The position numbers and the translations under genes are program-made. 64,000 nt of DNA from an uncultured Paracoccaceae bacterium (lineage in GTDB: Bacteria > Pseudomonadota > Alphaproteobacteria > Rhodobacterales > Rhodobacteraceae), in contig CANLQO010000002.1 of the NCBI GenBank assembly GCA_947493335.1, positions 835,001 through 899,000 of the forward strand, read 5' to 3'. Positions 7,766 through 16,196 of the stretch are shown in pieces. Every line of letters begins with the position of its first letter. The first letter of the stretch is position 1. Below the pieces are notes generated by a model. The model was not told the DNA's origin, ran no database searches, and saw nothing but the letters and a program-made list of their open reading frames with translations.

Positions 7766-9631
7766 GTGACAAGCACGCAACCCGACCAAAAGACCGGATT
7801 TGCCCTGATACAGGATTACGTCCGGACGCTTGATGGGAGCCCCGGTGTTTACCGGATGTTGGATGCCGAAAGCCGTGTTTTGTACGTTGGCAAGGCCCGC
7901 AACCTTAAGGCGAGGGTCAGCAACTATGCCCGTCCGGGGCAGCACAGCCCACGGATCGCCCGGATGATCGGCGAAACCGCGTCGATGATGTTCCTGACAA
8001 CGCGGACCGAGACCGAGGCGCTGTTGCTTGAACAAAACCTGATCAAGCAACTCAAACCGCGCTACAATGTCCTGTTGCGTGACGACAAGTCTTTTCCGAA
8101 CATTCTGGTGGCTAAGGGTCACGACTTTCCCAAGATCAAAAAGCACCGCGGTGCTAAAAAGGAAGAAGGCGATTATTACGGGCCCTTCGCCGGAGCAGGG
8201 GCTGTCAATCGGACCCTGAATCAGCTGCAGCGCGTTTTCTTGCTGCGCAATTGCACGGATGCCGATTTTGAGACGCGCACGCGACCGTGCCTACAGTACC
8301 AGATCAAGCGGTGTACTGCCCCTTGCGTGGGCAAGATCAGCAAGGAAGACTACGCCGCCAGTGTCAGGGACGCAGTAAGCTTCTTGCAGGGCCGGACAAA
8401 GGGTATTCAGGAAAATCTGGCGGCACAGATGAACACTGCGGCCGAGGACATGGAGTATGAACGTGCCGCCGCCTTGCGTGACCGGATCAAGGCGCTCACG
8501 CAGGTGCAATCGGCACAGGGGATCAACCCGAAGGGCGTGGCAGAAGCCGACGTGATGGGGCTACACATTGATGGTGGGCAAGCCTGCGTGCAGGTCTTCT
8601 TTATTCGCGCCAATCAGAACTGGGGAAACCATGACTATTACCCCCGGATATCTGGGGACGAGGATCGGTCCGAGATCATGCAAGCCTTTGTAGGGCAATT
8701 CTATTCGAACAGAGAGCCACCTCGCGGTTTGATTCTGAGCCACGGGTTGGATGACGCTGACCTAATGGCAGAGGCCCTGGCGGAAAAGGCCGGGCGCAAG
8801 GTCGAAATCACAGTACCGCAACGCGGCGAAAAGGCAGAGCTTGTGCAGGGTGCCCTGCGTAACGCCCGGGAAAGCCTTGCGCGGAAGATGTCAGAGACGG
8901 CAACGCAAAGCCGCTTGTTAAAGGGCGTGGCCGAGGCGTTTGATCTGGGCAAGGTTCCGCAGCGGATTGAGGTTTACGACAACAGTCACATTCAGGGCGC
9001 GCATGCCGTTGGCGCGATGATCGTGGCCGGGCCGGAAGGCTTTGAGAAAAATCAGTATCGCAAGTTCAACATTCGGGGTGATGACCTGACCCCAGGTGAC
9101 GATTTCGGCATGATGAAAGAGGTTCTGACCCGGCGATTCCAGCGGTTGCTAAAAGAAGATCCTGACCGCCAATCGGGCAACTGGCCCGATCTCTTGCTGA
9201 TTGATGGGGGTGCCGGGCAAGTGAGCGCTGTGCGCGAGATCATGGAGGACCTTGGCGTCGGTGATGTGCCGATGGTCGGCGTTGCCAAGGGCATTGACCG
9301 GGATGCAGGCAAGGAAGAGTTTCACCGCACGGGTAAGTCGGTGTTGGCACTGCGCCACAACGACCCAGTCCTCTATTTTATACAACGCATGCGGGATGAG
9401 GTGCATCGTTTTGCAATCGGCACGCACCGGGCAAAACGGTCCAAGGCCATAGGGGCCACACCGCTTGATGACGTGCCGGGCGTCGGTGCAACGCGCAAGC
9501 GCGCATTGTTGGCTCACTTCGGGTCTGCCAAGGCCGTGGCGCGCGCCAACCTGTCAGACCTTAAGGCGGTAGAGGGGATATCCGACAACATGGCCCAAAC
9601 TGTCTATGACTTTTTCCACGAGAACGGCTAG
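7766..9631 (+). CDS. uvrC: Excinuclease ABC subunit C
   Basis: A 621-aa UvrC, full family length. It has the GIY-YIG nuclease domain near residues 20-100 (GVYRM ... LYVGKARNLKARV) and the four-cysteine cluster around residue 170 (CTDADF ... CLQYQIKRCTAPC). A UVR helix pair follows around 215-250, then the RNase-H-like domain with YDNSHIQG near 405 and a C-terminal helix-hairpin-helix (DDVPGVGATRKRALL). UvrC makes both incisions around bulky lesions with UvrA and UvrB. The GTG at 7766 is chosen because homologous sequence begins there and caggtgaag precedes it. The only upstream ATG in frame, at 7646, would add 40 unrelated residues. Confidence 0.96.
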   Translation: MTSTQPDQKTGFALIQDYVRTLDGSPGVYRMLDAESRVLYVGKARNLKARVSNYARPGQHSPRIARMIGETASMMFLTTRTETEALLLEQNLIKQLKPRYNVLLRDDKSFPNILVAKGHDFPKIKKHRGAKKEEGDYYGPFAGAGAVNRTLNQLQRVFLLRNCTDADFETRTRPCLQYQIKRCTAPCVGKISKEDYAASVRDAVSFLQGRTKGIQENLAAQMNTAAEDMEYERAAALRDRIKALTQVQSAQGINPKGVAEADVMGLHIDGGQACVQVFFIRANQNWGNHDYYPRISGDEDRSEIMQAFVGQFYSNREPPRGLILSHGLDDADLMAEALAEKAGRKVEITVPQRGEKAELVQGALRNARESLARKMSETATQSRLLKGVAEAFDLGKVPQRIEVYDNSHIQGAHAVGAMIVAGPEGFEKNQYRKFNIRGDDLTPGDDFGMMKEVLTRRFQRLLKEDPDRQSGNWPDLLLIDGGAGQVSAVREIMEDLGVGDVPMVGVAKGIDRDAGKEEFHRTGKSVLALRHNDPVLYFIQRMRDEVHRFAIGTHRAKRSKAIGATPLDDVPGVGATRKRALLAHFGSAKAVARANLSDLKAVEGISDNMAQTVYDFFHENG

Positions 9632-9697
9632 GCGTTAATCCGGGCAACAGCCATCGTGACCTCTGGCGTCATTGGCGAGGCCGGGATAGAAAACTTC

Positions 9698-10363
9698 ATG
9701 ACCTTCAATATTCCCAATATCCTGACGATCCTGAGGCTGTTTGCGGCACCTGGCGTCGCGATCATGTTTCTGTACTTCGCGCGTCCACTGGCCGATTGGT
9801 TTGCGCTTTTGCTTTTTGTCGGCGCAGCGCTCACGGATTTCATTGACGGCTATCTCGCGCGCGCATGGAAACAGGAAAGCGCCTTTGGTGCGATGCTGGA
9901 TCCGATTGCCGACAAGGCGATGGTGATCATCGCATTGCTCGTCATCATCGGCTTTTCGTCCTGGTCGCCATGGCTTGTCCTGCCTGCGACGATGATTGTG
10001 TTTCGAGAGGTCTTTGTCTCTGGCCTGCGTGAATTCCTTGGGGCGAAGGCCGGTCTTTTGAAGGTGACCAATCTGGCAAAGTGGAAGACAACGGCGCAGA
10101 TGGTCGCGATTGCCACGTTGTTTGGTCAGGGCATTTTTCTGCATCACCAGTTGGACCGAATGATCGGGATGGATGACCAGATCATTGAGGACATCATGAC
10201 CGGCGTGATCGCCGATGAGGTCGGCCTATTGTGGCTGCAACAGGCCTATGCCTTGACCGGATGGGTTGGTCTGGCGCTGTTGTGGGTGGCCGCCATTCTC
10301 ACGCTGATCACCGGGGTCGATTATTTCCGCAAATCGCTTCCTTATCTGAGGGAGGGTGCGTGA
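9698..10363 (+). CDS. pgsA: CDP-diacylglycerol--glycerol-3-phosphate 3-phosphatidyltransferase
   Basis: A 221-aa integral membrane enzyme with the CDP-alcohol phosphotransferase motif D-G-x2-A-R-x8-G-x3-D-x3-D, seen as DGYLARAWKQ then GAMLDPIADK at about residues 49-72. It makes phosphatidylglycerophosphate, the first committed step to phosphatidylglycerol and cardiolipin. The ATG at 9698 gives the classic MTFNIPNILTILR start; an upstream in-frame ATG at 9656 adds residues not seen in the family. It lies 66 nt after uvrC and overlaps moaD by one base. A uvrC-pgsA-moaD-moaE order is common in Rhodobacterales. Confidence 0.96.
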   Translation: MTFNIPNILTILRLFAAPGVAIMFLYFARPLADWFALLLFVGAALTDFIDGYLARAWKQESAFGAMLDPIADKAMVIIALLVIIGFSSWSPWLVLPATMIVFREVFVSGLREFLGAKAGLLKVTNLAKWKTTAQMVAIATLFGQGIFLHHQLDRMIGMDDQIIEDIMTGVIADEVGLLWLQQAYALTGWVGLALLWVAAILTLITGVDYFRKSLPYLREGA

Positions 10364-10608
10364 TGGATATCCTTTATTTCGCGTGGGTCAGAGAGCGGAT
10401 CGGTCTGCCGAAAGAAACCGTCGAGACCGATGCCACGACCGTCAACGCGCTGGTTGATGAGCTTTGCGCGAAAGAGGAACGTTATGCCGCCGCTTTTGCG
10501 GATATCAGCGCGTTGCGCGTCGCCGTGGATCAGGAATTGTCGGACTTTGACGCGCCCTTGGACGGAGTGCGTGAGGTTGCCTTTTTCCCGCCAATGACGG
10601 GTGGCTGA
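10363..10608 (+). CDS. moaD: Molybdopterin synthase small subunit MoaD
   Basis: An 81-aa ubiquitin-fold protein ending in the essential Gly-Gly (FFPPMTGG), which is adenylated and thiocarboxylated to carry the sulfur for molybdopterin. Length and C-terminus match MoaD. The start overlaps the pgsA stop (TGATG) and its stop overlaps moaE in the same way, so pgsA, moaD and moaE are tightly coupled. An in-frame reading upstream into pgsA is a shadow. Confidence 0.95.
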   Translation: MDILYFAWVRERIGLPKETVETDATTVNALVDELCAKEERYAAAFADISALRVAVDQELSDFDAPLDGVREVAFFPPMTGG

Positions 10609-11087
10609 TGGACATCCGGTTGCAATCAGAGGCCTTTGATGCGGGGGCAGAGCTAAACGGTTTCACGGCAAGACAGGATGACGCGGGCGCCGTCGTCAGC
10701 TTCACCGGCATTGTCCGCGACGTGGCAACGGGTCTGAAACATATGCGGATCGAGCATTACCCCGGCATGACAGAAAAGGCGATCCTGGGGATTGTAACAG
10801 AAGCGGTCGACCGTTGGGAACTTAGCGATGCTTTGGTCATCCATCGGCATGGTGATCTGGCACCGACAGAGCCAATAATGATGGTGGCAACCGCGAGCCG
10901 TCATCGCGCCGCTGCTTTTGCGGCTGCTGACTTTCTAATGGATTATCTAAAGTCGCGCGCGCCATTCTGGAAGAAAGAGATGACTACGGAAGGCAACACA
11001 TGGGTTGCCGCTAAGGACGCAGACGAGGATGCCCTGGGCCGCTGGACAGAGCCGCGTGACAACGACACGTCACAAGGTGATCGTTGA
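10608..11087 (+). CDS. moaE: Molybdopterin synthase catalytic subunit MoaE
   Basis: A 159-aa protein with SFTGIVRD near residue 31, HRHGDLAP near 79, the RHRAAAFAAADFLMDYLK helix and RAPFWKKE near 117. Lys115 and Lys122 sit where the two catalytic lysines of E. coli MoaE are. With MoaD it converts precursor Z (cyclic pyranopterin monophosphate) to molybdopterin. The start overlaps moaD by one base. Its last 77 nt overlap the 3' end of the convergent tag gene, so the two reading frames share DNA on opposite strands. Confidence 0.95.
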   Translation: MDIRLQSEAFDAGAELNGFTARQDDAGAVVSFTGIVRDVATGLKHMRIEHYPGMTEKAILGIVTEAVDRWELSDALVIHRHGDLAPTEPIMMVATASRHRAAAFAAADFLMDYLKSRAPFWKKEMTTEGNTWVAAKDADEDALGRWTEPRDNDTSQGDR

Positions 11088-11616
11088 CCATACCGGTGGC
11101 CTGCATGAATGCGTAGACGATTGTGGGGCCGCAAAACTTAAAACCGGCCTTTTTGAGATCTTTCGAGATTTGCTTGGATAGGTCTGTTTCTGCCGGCACA
11201 TCCGCATTGGTTGCGCGGTGCGGCTGAAGCGGCCTGCCGTCCACGTACCGCCATAGGAACTGATCAAATCCGTCTCGCGCCTCAATCGCCTGCCAGGCGC
11301 GGGCGTTCGAGATTGTGGCTTCAATCTTTCCGCGATGCCGGATGATCCCTGCGTCGGCCAACAAGCGTTGAACATCAGGTTCGCCCCAGGTCGCAATGAC
11401 ATGGGGATCAAAACCGGCAAATGCGTCGCGAAAGTTGTCGCGCTTCTTCAAAATTGTGATCCAGCTGAGCCCCGCCTGAAAACCATCAAGGATGAGCTTT
11501 TCCCAAAGCGCGCGGCTGTCGTATTCCGGCACCCCCCATTCGGTGTCATGGTAATCCAGATAAATCTTGTCCGGCCCGGCCCAGCCGCAACGGTCATTTT
11601 CGGAATCGGCAATCAT
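11011..11616 (-). CDS. tag: DNA-3-methyladenine glycosylase I
   Basis: A 201-aa Tag enzyme that removes 3-methyladenine from alkylated DNA. The zinc ligands of E. coli TAG are all present: Cys10 (RCGW), His23 (YHDTEWG), His180 and Cys184 (NDHLVTC). The core LDGFQAGLSWITILKKR near residue 43 is the family signature. The body ends at about residue 186, and a 15-residue tail runs on into the moaE sequence, giving a 77-nt antisense overlap. The start ATG at 11616 has a GGTGAG-like site ahead and diverges from the EAL gene. Confidence 0.95.
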   Translation of the reverse strand: MIADSENDRCGWAGPDKIYLDYHDTEWGVPEYDSRALWEKLILDGFQAGLSWITILKKRDNFRDAFAGFDPHVIATWGEPDVQRLLADAGIIRHRGKIEATISNARAWQAIEARDGFDQFLWRYVDGRPLQPHRATNADVPAETDLSKQISKDLKKAGFKFCGPTIVYAFMQATGMVNDHLVTCRCHAALSSGPGHPRLRP

Positions 11617-11675
11617 CTTTACTCACCGTTAGGCCTGATGTGGCTACTGTGCGCCATCCCCAGTCGGACGTCCGC

Positions 11676-12482
11676 ATGCCCCACACGTTGCCCAATTCGC
11701 TGGACCTTGACCAGCCCCCGCCCGATCCGCTTGCCTTTGCGGTCGCCAGCCGCGATGCCGATGTTCTTGAACTGGTGCGTTCGGCCTTGCAGGCAGGGCG
11801 GGCCCGACTGGCGTTTCAGCCGGTCGTGCTGTCGCGTGATCCTGACGTCGTCGCATTTTACGAAGGGCTGGTGAGGGTCCTCGACGATTCGGGGCGCGTC
11901 ATTCCAGCTGCTCATTTCATGCCCGTCATCGAAGAAATGGATCTGGGGCGCGAGATCGATATCGTCGCGTTGAATCTGGCATTTGGCATGTTGCAAAAGC
12001 ACCCGCAAATCCGCCTGTCGGTCAATGTGTCTGCGCGGTCCTTTGCGGATGGTCGATGGCGGGATGTGTTGGAAACCGGGTTGTCGCAGCCGGGCCTATT
12101 GGGCGAGCGGCTGATTTTCGAGATCAGCGAAACATCTGCCATGATGCTGCACGAAATCGTTGTGCGGTTTATGGAAGACATGCAGCCGCGCGGTGTGGCC
12201 TTTGCGCTGGATGGTTTTGGTGGTGGGTTAACGGCCTTTCGTCATCTCAAGGAATTCTTTTTCGATCTGGTCAAAGTCGATAAAGGTTTTGTCAAAGGTG
12301 TCGCTACCGATCCGGACAATCAGGTCTTGGTCGAGGCCTTGATCACTGTTGCCCATCAATTCGAAATGTTTGCGGTCGTTGAGGGCGTTGAAAGCGAAGC
12401 TGACGCGGCGTTTCTGGCAGAACTTGGGGCGGATTGCTTGCAAGGATATCATATCGGACCCCCGCGCTTTGCATTGCGATAA
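11676..12482 (+). CDS. EAL-domain protein with altered active site
   Basis: A stand-alone EAL domain of 268 aa with no sensory domain. Residues expected for c-di-GMP hydrolysis are partly kept: Glu63 in a variant EGL motif, Asn117 (SVNVSA), Glu149 (FEISET), Lys200 (VKVD) and a late EGVES and QGYH. The loop normally read as DDFG is DGFG at 179-182, so the second metal-binding aspartate is lost. That makes weak or no phosphodiesterase activity likely; it may bind c-di-GMP or a protein instead. The start is uncertain: ATG 11676 is chosen, but an in-frame GTG at 11640 is possible, and neither has a clear Shine-Dalgarno. Confidence 0.85.
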   Translation: MPHTLPNSLDLDQPPPDPLAFAVASRDADVLELVRSALQAGRARLAFQPVVLSRDPDVVAFYEGLVRVLDDSGRVIPAAHFMPVIEEMDLGREIDIVALNLAFGMLQKHPQIRLSVNVSARSFADGRWRDVLETGLSQPGLLGERLIFEISETSAMMLHEIVVRFMEDMQPRGVAFALDGFGGGLTAFRHLKEFFFDLVKVDKGFVKGVATDPDNQVLVEALITVAHQFEMFAVVEGVESEADAAFLAELGADCLQGYHIGPPRFALR

Positions 12483-12619
12483 CGCGGAATCGCGTTGCCC
12501 TAAGGTCCGTTAGGCTCTAATAACGCCGCGATGCAGCGGGCCGGGGCTTCCTGTTTTTTGTTACCTGCGCAGTGATGCGCTCCGGTCCTATCAACGCCAA
12601 TCGTTTGAGAGGACTTACA

Positions 12620-13795
12620 ATGACCAATGTCGTAATCGCGTCTGCCGCGCGGACACCCGTGGGCAGCTTTTTGGGCTCTTTGGGCACAACGCCAGCACAT
12701 GATCTGGGTGCCGCTGTCTTGCGGGCCGTGGTTGAACGTGCCGGGATCGATGCCGCCGATGTAAGTGAAACGATCATGGGTCAGGTCCTGACTGCAGCAC
12801 AGGGTCAAAACCCCGCGCGTCAGGCCCATGTGAATGCGGGCCTTCCGATCGAAAGCGCGGCTTGGGGAATCAATCAGGTTTGCGGCTCTGGCCTCCGCGC
12901 CGTTGCCTTGGGTGCCCAGCACATTCAGCTTGGCGATGCGAGCATTGTTGCTGCTGGCGGTCAGGAAAGCATGTCACTGTCGACCCATGCTGCGCAACTG
13001 CGCACGGGTCAGAAGATGGGCGATATGAAGTATATCGACACCATGATCAAAGACGGCCTTTGGGACGCATTCAACGGCTACCACATGGGTCAAACGGCCG
13101 AAAACGTTGCCGAGAAATGGCAGATCAGCCGCGACCAGCAAGACGAATTCGCCGTCGGTAGCCAGAACAAGGCTGAGGCCGCGCAGAAGGCTGGCAAGTT
13201 CGTTGATGAAATTACGGCCTATACGGTGAAGACCCGCAAGGGCGACATCGTTGTCGACAGCGATGAGTACATTCGCCACGGTGCCACCATGGAAGCCATG
13301 CAAAAGCTGCGTCCGGCTTTCACAAAAGATGGTACTGTCACCGCTGCCAACGCCTCTGGCTTGAACGATGGCGCGGCTGCAACCCTGCTCATGTCCGCTG
13401 ACGATGCCGAAAAACGCGGGATTGAACCGCTGGCGCGCATTGTGTCCTATGCGACGGCGGGTCTTGATCCGGCAATCATGGGCGTTGGCCCGGTGAACGC
13501 GAGCCGTAAGGCGCTGGAAAAGGCGGGCTGGAAGCCGGAAGACTTGGACCTGGTAGAGGCCAACGAAGCCTTCGCCGCGCAGGCCTGCGCTGTGAACAAA
13601 GAAATGGGCTGGGACCCTGAGATTGTGAACGTTAATGGCGGCGCAATCGCAATCGGTCACCCAATTGGTGCGTCCGGTTGCCGCGTGCTGAACACACTGC
13701 TTTTTGAAATGAAACGCCGCGACGCCAAGAAGGGCCTTGCCACGCTGTGCATCGGCGGCGGTATGGGTGTCGCACTTTGTGTTGAGCGCCCGTAA
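12620..13795 (+). CDS. phaA: Acetyl-CoA C-acetyltransferase (beta-ketothiolase)
   Basis: A 391-aa thiolase that condenses two acetyl-CoA to acetoacetyl-CoA. The acylated nucleophile is Cys88 in [11 protein letters not shown]. The C-terminal catalytic His lies in GHPIGASG and the second Cys in CIGGGMG, at about residues 347 and 377. Length equals that of PhaA from PHB producers. The ATG at 12620 has gagagg upstream and gives the standard [13 protein letters not shown] start. A phaB gene follows, so this is the start of polyhydroxybutyrate synthesis; the polymerase phaC is not in the window. Confidence 0.96.
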   Translation: MTNVVIASAARTPVGSFLGSLGTTPAHDLGAAVLRAVVERAGIDAADVSETIMGQVLTAAQGQNPARQAHVNAGLPIESAAWGINQVCGSGLRAVALGAQHIQLGDASIVAAGGQESMSLSTHAAQLRTGQKMGDMKYIDTMIKDGLWDAFNGYHMGQTAENVAEKWQISRDQQDEFAVGSQNKAEAAQKAGKFVDEITAYTVKTRKGDIVVDSDEYIRHGATMEAMQKLRPAFTKDGTVTAANASGLNDGAAATLLMSADDAEKRGIEPLARIVSYATAGLDPAIMGVGPVNASRKALEKAGWKPEDLDLVEANEAFAAQACAVNKEMGWDPEIVNVNGGAIAIGHPIGASGCRVLNTLLFEMKRRDAKKGLATLCIGGGMGVALCVERP

Positions 13796-13811
13796 AGGCC
13801 GATATTACAAG

Positions 13812-13847
13812 AAACCATTGCGCAATAAAGTTGCGCAATGGTTTTTG
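13812..13847 (+). terminator. Intrinsic terminator between phaA and phaB
   Basis: aaaccattgcgcaa pairs with ttgcgcaatggttt around the loop taaag, followed by a run of T. The stem is 14 bp and perfect, 17 nt after the phaA stop. It would end most phaA transcripts or lower phaB expression relative to phaA. Confidence 0.88.
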
Positions 13848-13887
13848 TCTGCGTAATAAGATTACATACTGATTGAAGGAGACTCAC

Positions 13888-14613
13888 ATGGGACGTGTCG
13901 CACTAGTGACCGGCGGATCGCGCGGCATCGGCGCAGCAATTTCAACCGCGTTGAAGGACGCCGGCTATTCCGTGGCCGCGACGTATGCCGGCAACGATGA
14001 AAAGGCCGCAGCTTTCACTGCCGAAACTGGCATCAAAACCTACAAGTGGGACGTGGGCAACTACGATGCCTGCAAGGATGGTATCACACAGGTCGAGGGT
14101 GACCTTGGCCCGGTTGAGGTGCTGGTCAACAACGCTGGCATTACCCGCGATGCGCCATTCCACAAAATGTCGCCGCAGCAGTGGCAAGAGGTTATCGACA
14201 CAAACCTGTCCGGTCTGTTCAACATGACCCACAACGTTTGGGGCGGGATGCGCGAACGAAAGTTTGGTCGCGTCGTCTCGATCTCTTCGATCAACGGTCA
14301 GAAGGGCCAGTTTGCGCAGGCGAACTATGCTGCCGCAAAAGCGGGTGACATTGGCTTTACAAAGGCGTTGGCGCAGGAAGGCGCGCGCGCCGGTATTACC
14401 GTGAACGTGATTGCGCCCGGCTACATCAATACGGAAATGATGAGCACGATCCCCGAGAAGGTGATGAACGAAGTGATCTTGCCGCAGATCCCCGTCGGGC
14501 GTTTGGGCGAAGCAGCCGAGATTGCCCGCGCTGTGGTTTTCCTGGCCTCTGACGACGCAGGTTTCGTGACAGGTTCGACCTTGTCCGCCAATGGTGGTCA
14601 GTACATGACCTGA
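13888..14613 (+). CDS. phaB: Acetoacetyl-CoA reductase
   Basis: A 241-aa SDR enzyme with TGGSRGIG at residues 8-15 and the catalytic set Ser134, Tyr147 and Lys151 (NYAAAKAG). The pattern and length match NADPH-dependent PhaB, which reduces acetoacetyl-CoA to (R)-3-hydroxybutyryl-CoA for PHB. The ATG at 13888 is fixed by a strong AAGGAG at 13876-13881; ATG at 13873 lies before it. It follows phaA after a strong terminator, so an own promoter in 13848-13875 or readthrough is needed. Confidence 0.96.
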   Translation: MGRVALVTGGSRGIGAAISTALKDAGYSVAATYAGNDEKAAAFTAETGIKTYKWDVGNYDACKDGITQVEGDLGPVEVLVNNAGITRDAPFHKMSPQQWQEVIDTNLSGLFNMTHNVWGGMRERKFGRVVSISSINGQKGQFAQANYAAAKAGDIGFTKALAQEGARAGITVNVIAPGYINTEMMSTIPEKVMNEVILPQIPVGRLGEAAEIARAVVFLASDDAGFVTGSTLSANGGQYMT

Positions 14614-14635
14614 TCCAGCAAGTCTGGACATGCAA

Positions 14636-14668
14636 AGGGCCGCGCTGGGAATAGCGCGGCCCTTTTTC
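14636..14668 (+). terminator. Intrinsic terminator after phaB
   Basis: agggccgcgct pairs with agcgcggccct around a short gggaat loop, then tttt. The hairpin lies 23 nt past the phaB stop and closes the pha unit. It also lies downstream of the small minus-strand ORF at 14707-14817 and could serve that side too. Confidence 0.9.
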
Positions 14669-14706
14669 GTTCGGCGGCCCGAGACGGCGCCGTCGCAGCG
14701 AAACGC

Positions 14707-14817
14707 TTAGCTCTTTCGAGCAAATTTGCGCCAGAATGACCGCAGCGCCTCTGCGCGGGCGGCGTGTGCATTTTGGTAGGCAGTATTGGTGCGGGTGTCA
14801 GTAACAGCTTCGATCAT
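14707..14817 (-). CDS. Small basic protein of 36 aa, unknown function
   Basis: The ORF begins at an ATG preceded by taaggaa at good spacing and ends at TAA, giving a product that starts MIEAVTDTRTNTAYQNAHAA and ends SFWRKFARKS. The middle and end form a possible amphipathic helix with a basic tail. It diverges from the LysR gene at 14927, with 109 nt between the starts. Peptides with a similar AYxxAHAAR pattern occur in other Rhodobacterales as far as I recall. It is below usual gene-finder cutoffs. Function unknown; membrane or nucleic-acid contact by the basic end is only a guess. Confidence 0.6.
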   Translation of the reverse strand: MIEAVTDTRTNTAYQNAHAARAEALRSFWRKFARKS

Positions 14818-14902
14818 GGTTCAATTCCTTACGGGAGGTCTTTGGTCTGACCCTAATATGGGGCTTTGAAATCAAAGCGACAAACGAGTCTTTCTTTGCG
14901 TT

Positions 14903-14923
14903 CAGTTAAGCTGTATTTAACTG
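14903..14923 (+). promoter_or_regulatory. Perfect dyad overlapping the ribosome-binding site of the LysR gene
   Basis: cagttaa (14903-14909) and ttaactg (14917-14923) are exact inverted repeats with a 7-nt spacer. The centre gives T-N11-A (T14907, A14919), the LysR-type box. It also reads TTAA-N7-TTAAC, the CtrA consensus. The dyad ends three bases before the ATG at 14927, where a bound protein would block transcription or the transcript could mask the start. Confidence 0.6.
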
Positions 14924-14926
14924 AGG

Positions 14927-15868
14927 ATGACCGATCGGCTTCCCCCTCTTACCGCCTTGCGTGCCTTTGAGGCTGCAGCGCGGCATATGTCTTTTGCCAA
15001 GGCAGCGGAGGAGCTGTTCGTCACGCCAGCGGCCCTGTCATATCAAATCAAGTCGCTTGAAGCTGCGTTGGGGCAGCCCCTTTTTCGCCGGTTGAATCGC
15101 GCGGTGGAACTTACACCGGAAGGACGCGCGTTGGCGCCGGGAGTGTCGGATGGTTTTGGTTTGCTCACGTCCGCTTGGCGAAATGCGCGCCGTATGATTG
15201 AAACGGGCGTTCTGACCGTCACAGCGGGACCGGCGTTCACGTCGAAATGGCTGGCGCCGCGGATGTATTCCTTTGCGCAGGCTCATCCCGAGATCGAGTT
15301 GCGGTTCTTGGCGAGCTTGCGAATTATCGATTTTGATCGCGATGAGGTCGATGTCGCCATTCGATTTGGGCTGGGTCACGACAAGGACGTTTATTCGCGG
15401 CCGCTGATCCGCGAATGGATGACGCCGATGATGACGCCGGAATTGGCGCAAACGATCAAGACCCCGCAGGACCTTGCGAGTGCCGTTTTGATCCATGACG
15501 ATTCCATCGCATTCTTCAAATCACCTGCGGATTGGGCGGCGTGGTGTCGTGTGAGTGAGATTTCATTTGATACATCACATGGCCCCCGGTTTTCCCAAGC
15601 CGATCATGCCCTTGATGCGGCCATCTCGGGGGTTGGCGTGGTTCTGGGGCGCGTTTCACTTGCCACGCGGGCGCTGGAGGCTGGTCGATTGGTCGCTCCG
15701 TTCGAGGTGGGTCTTTTGTCGGAGGCGCAGTTCCGATTCATTTGCCCCAAAGGCACCGAAACCCGCCCGCAGGTATCGGCATTCGAAACCTGGGTCCGCG
15801 ATGAGATCCAGTCGTCATTGAAATTTGAGGATGGTCGACGGCTTATCGCAGCAAAAGACGCCGCGTGA
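14927..15868 (+). CDS. LysR-family regulator, GcvA-like
   Basis: A 313-aa regulator with an N-terminal winged helix-turn-helix (LRAFEAAARHMSFAKAAEEL to YQIKSLEAALGQPLF, about residues 10-55). An effector domain of the GcvA type follows. The PPLTALRAFEAAARHMSF start is typical of GcvA and AmpR relatives. The ATG at 14927 stands directly after the dyad at 14903-14923, which suggests self-control. The divergent neighbour is the 36-aa ORF, the usual position for a LysR target, but that is inference. The effector is unknown. Confidence 0.92.
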   Translation: MTDRLPPLTALRAFEAAARHMSFAKAAEELFVTPAALSYQIKSLEAALGQPLFRRLNRAVELTPEGRALAPGVSDGFGLLTSAWRNARRMIETGVLTVTAGPAFTSKWLAPRMYSFAQAHPEIELRFLASLRIIDFDRDEVDVAIRFGLGHDKDVYSRPLIREWMTPMMTPELAQTIKTPQDLASAVLIHDDSIAFFKSPADWAAWCRVSEISFDTSHGPRFSQADHALDAAISGVGVVLGRVSLATRALEAGRLVAPFEVGLLSEAQFRFICPKGTETRPQVSAFETWVRDEIQSSLKFEDGRRLIAAKDAA

Positions 15869-15910
15869 TCCGGGTAGGGCACTGGCGGTCAACGCCAGCG
15901 CCAGTGGTAT

Positions 15911-16078
15911 TCAGTGCGGTGTGAGCCGCGAAATCTCTTCCTTGAGGACGAGCTTTTGTTTCTTCAGTCGCGCAATTTCGAGGTCATCAGTGGCCGGGCT
16001 TCGCTGCAGCGCCTCTACTGATTCTGACAGATGTTGGTGCTTCTTCTTCAGTTCCTGCAAGTGCGAACTCAAGCTCAT
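15911..16078 (-). CDS. YdcH/DUF465 family coiled-coil protein
   Basis: A 55-aa protein starting MSLSSHLQELKKKHQHLSES and ending EEISRLTPH. It is almost wholly heptad-like and charged, forming the antiparallel coiled coil of the DUF465 family. The ATG at 16078 has AGGAGG six bases ahead, so the longer reading to 16120 is rejected. Function in the family is unknown. It converges with the LysR gene and stands alone on its strand. Confidence 0.88.
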   Translation of the reverse strand: MSLSSHLQELKKKHQHLSESVEALQRSPATDDLEIARLKKQKLVLKEEISRLTPH

Positions 16079-16196
16079 GGTCGTCCTCCTGTGAAAGATT
16101 GCGATAAGACACCTCACCACACCGCTACATGTTTGTCACGCGGCAGCGCAGCAATGGCCGATAAGCGGAGAGTGGCGGGCAAACCTTGCCGAAATG

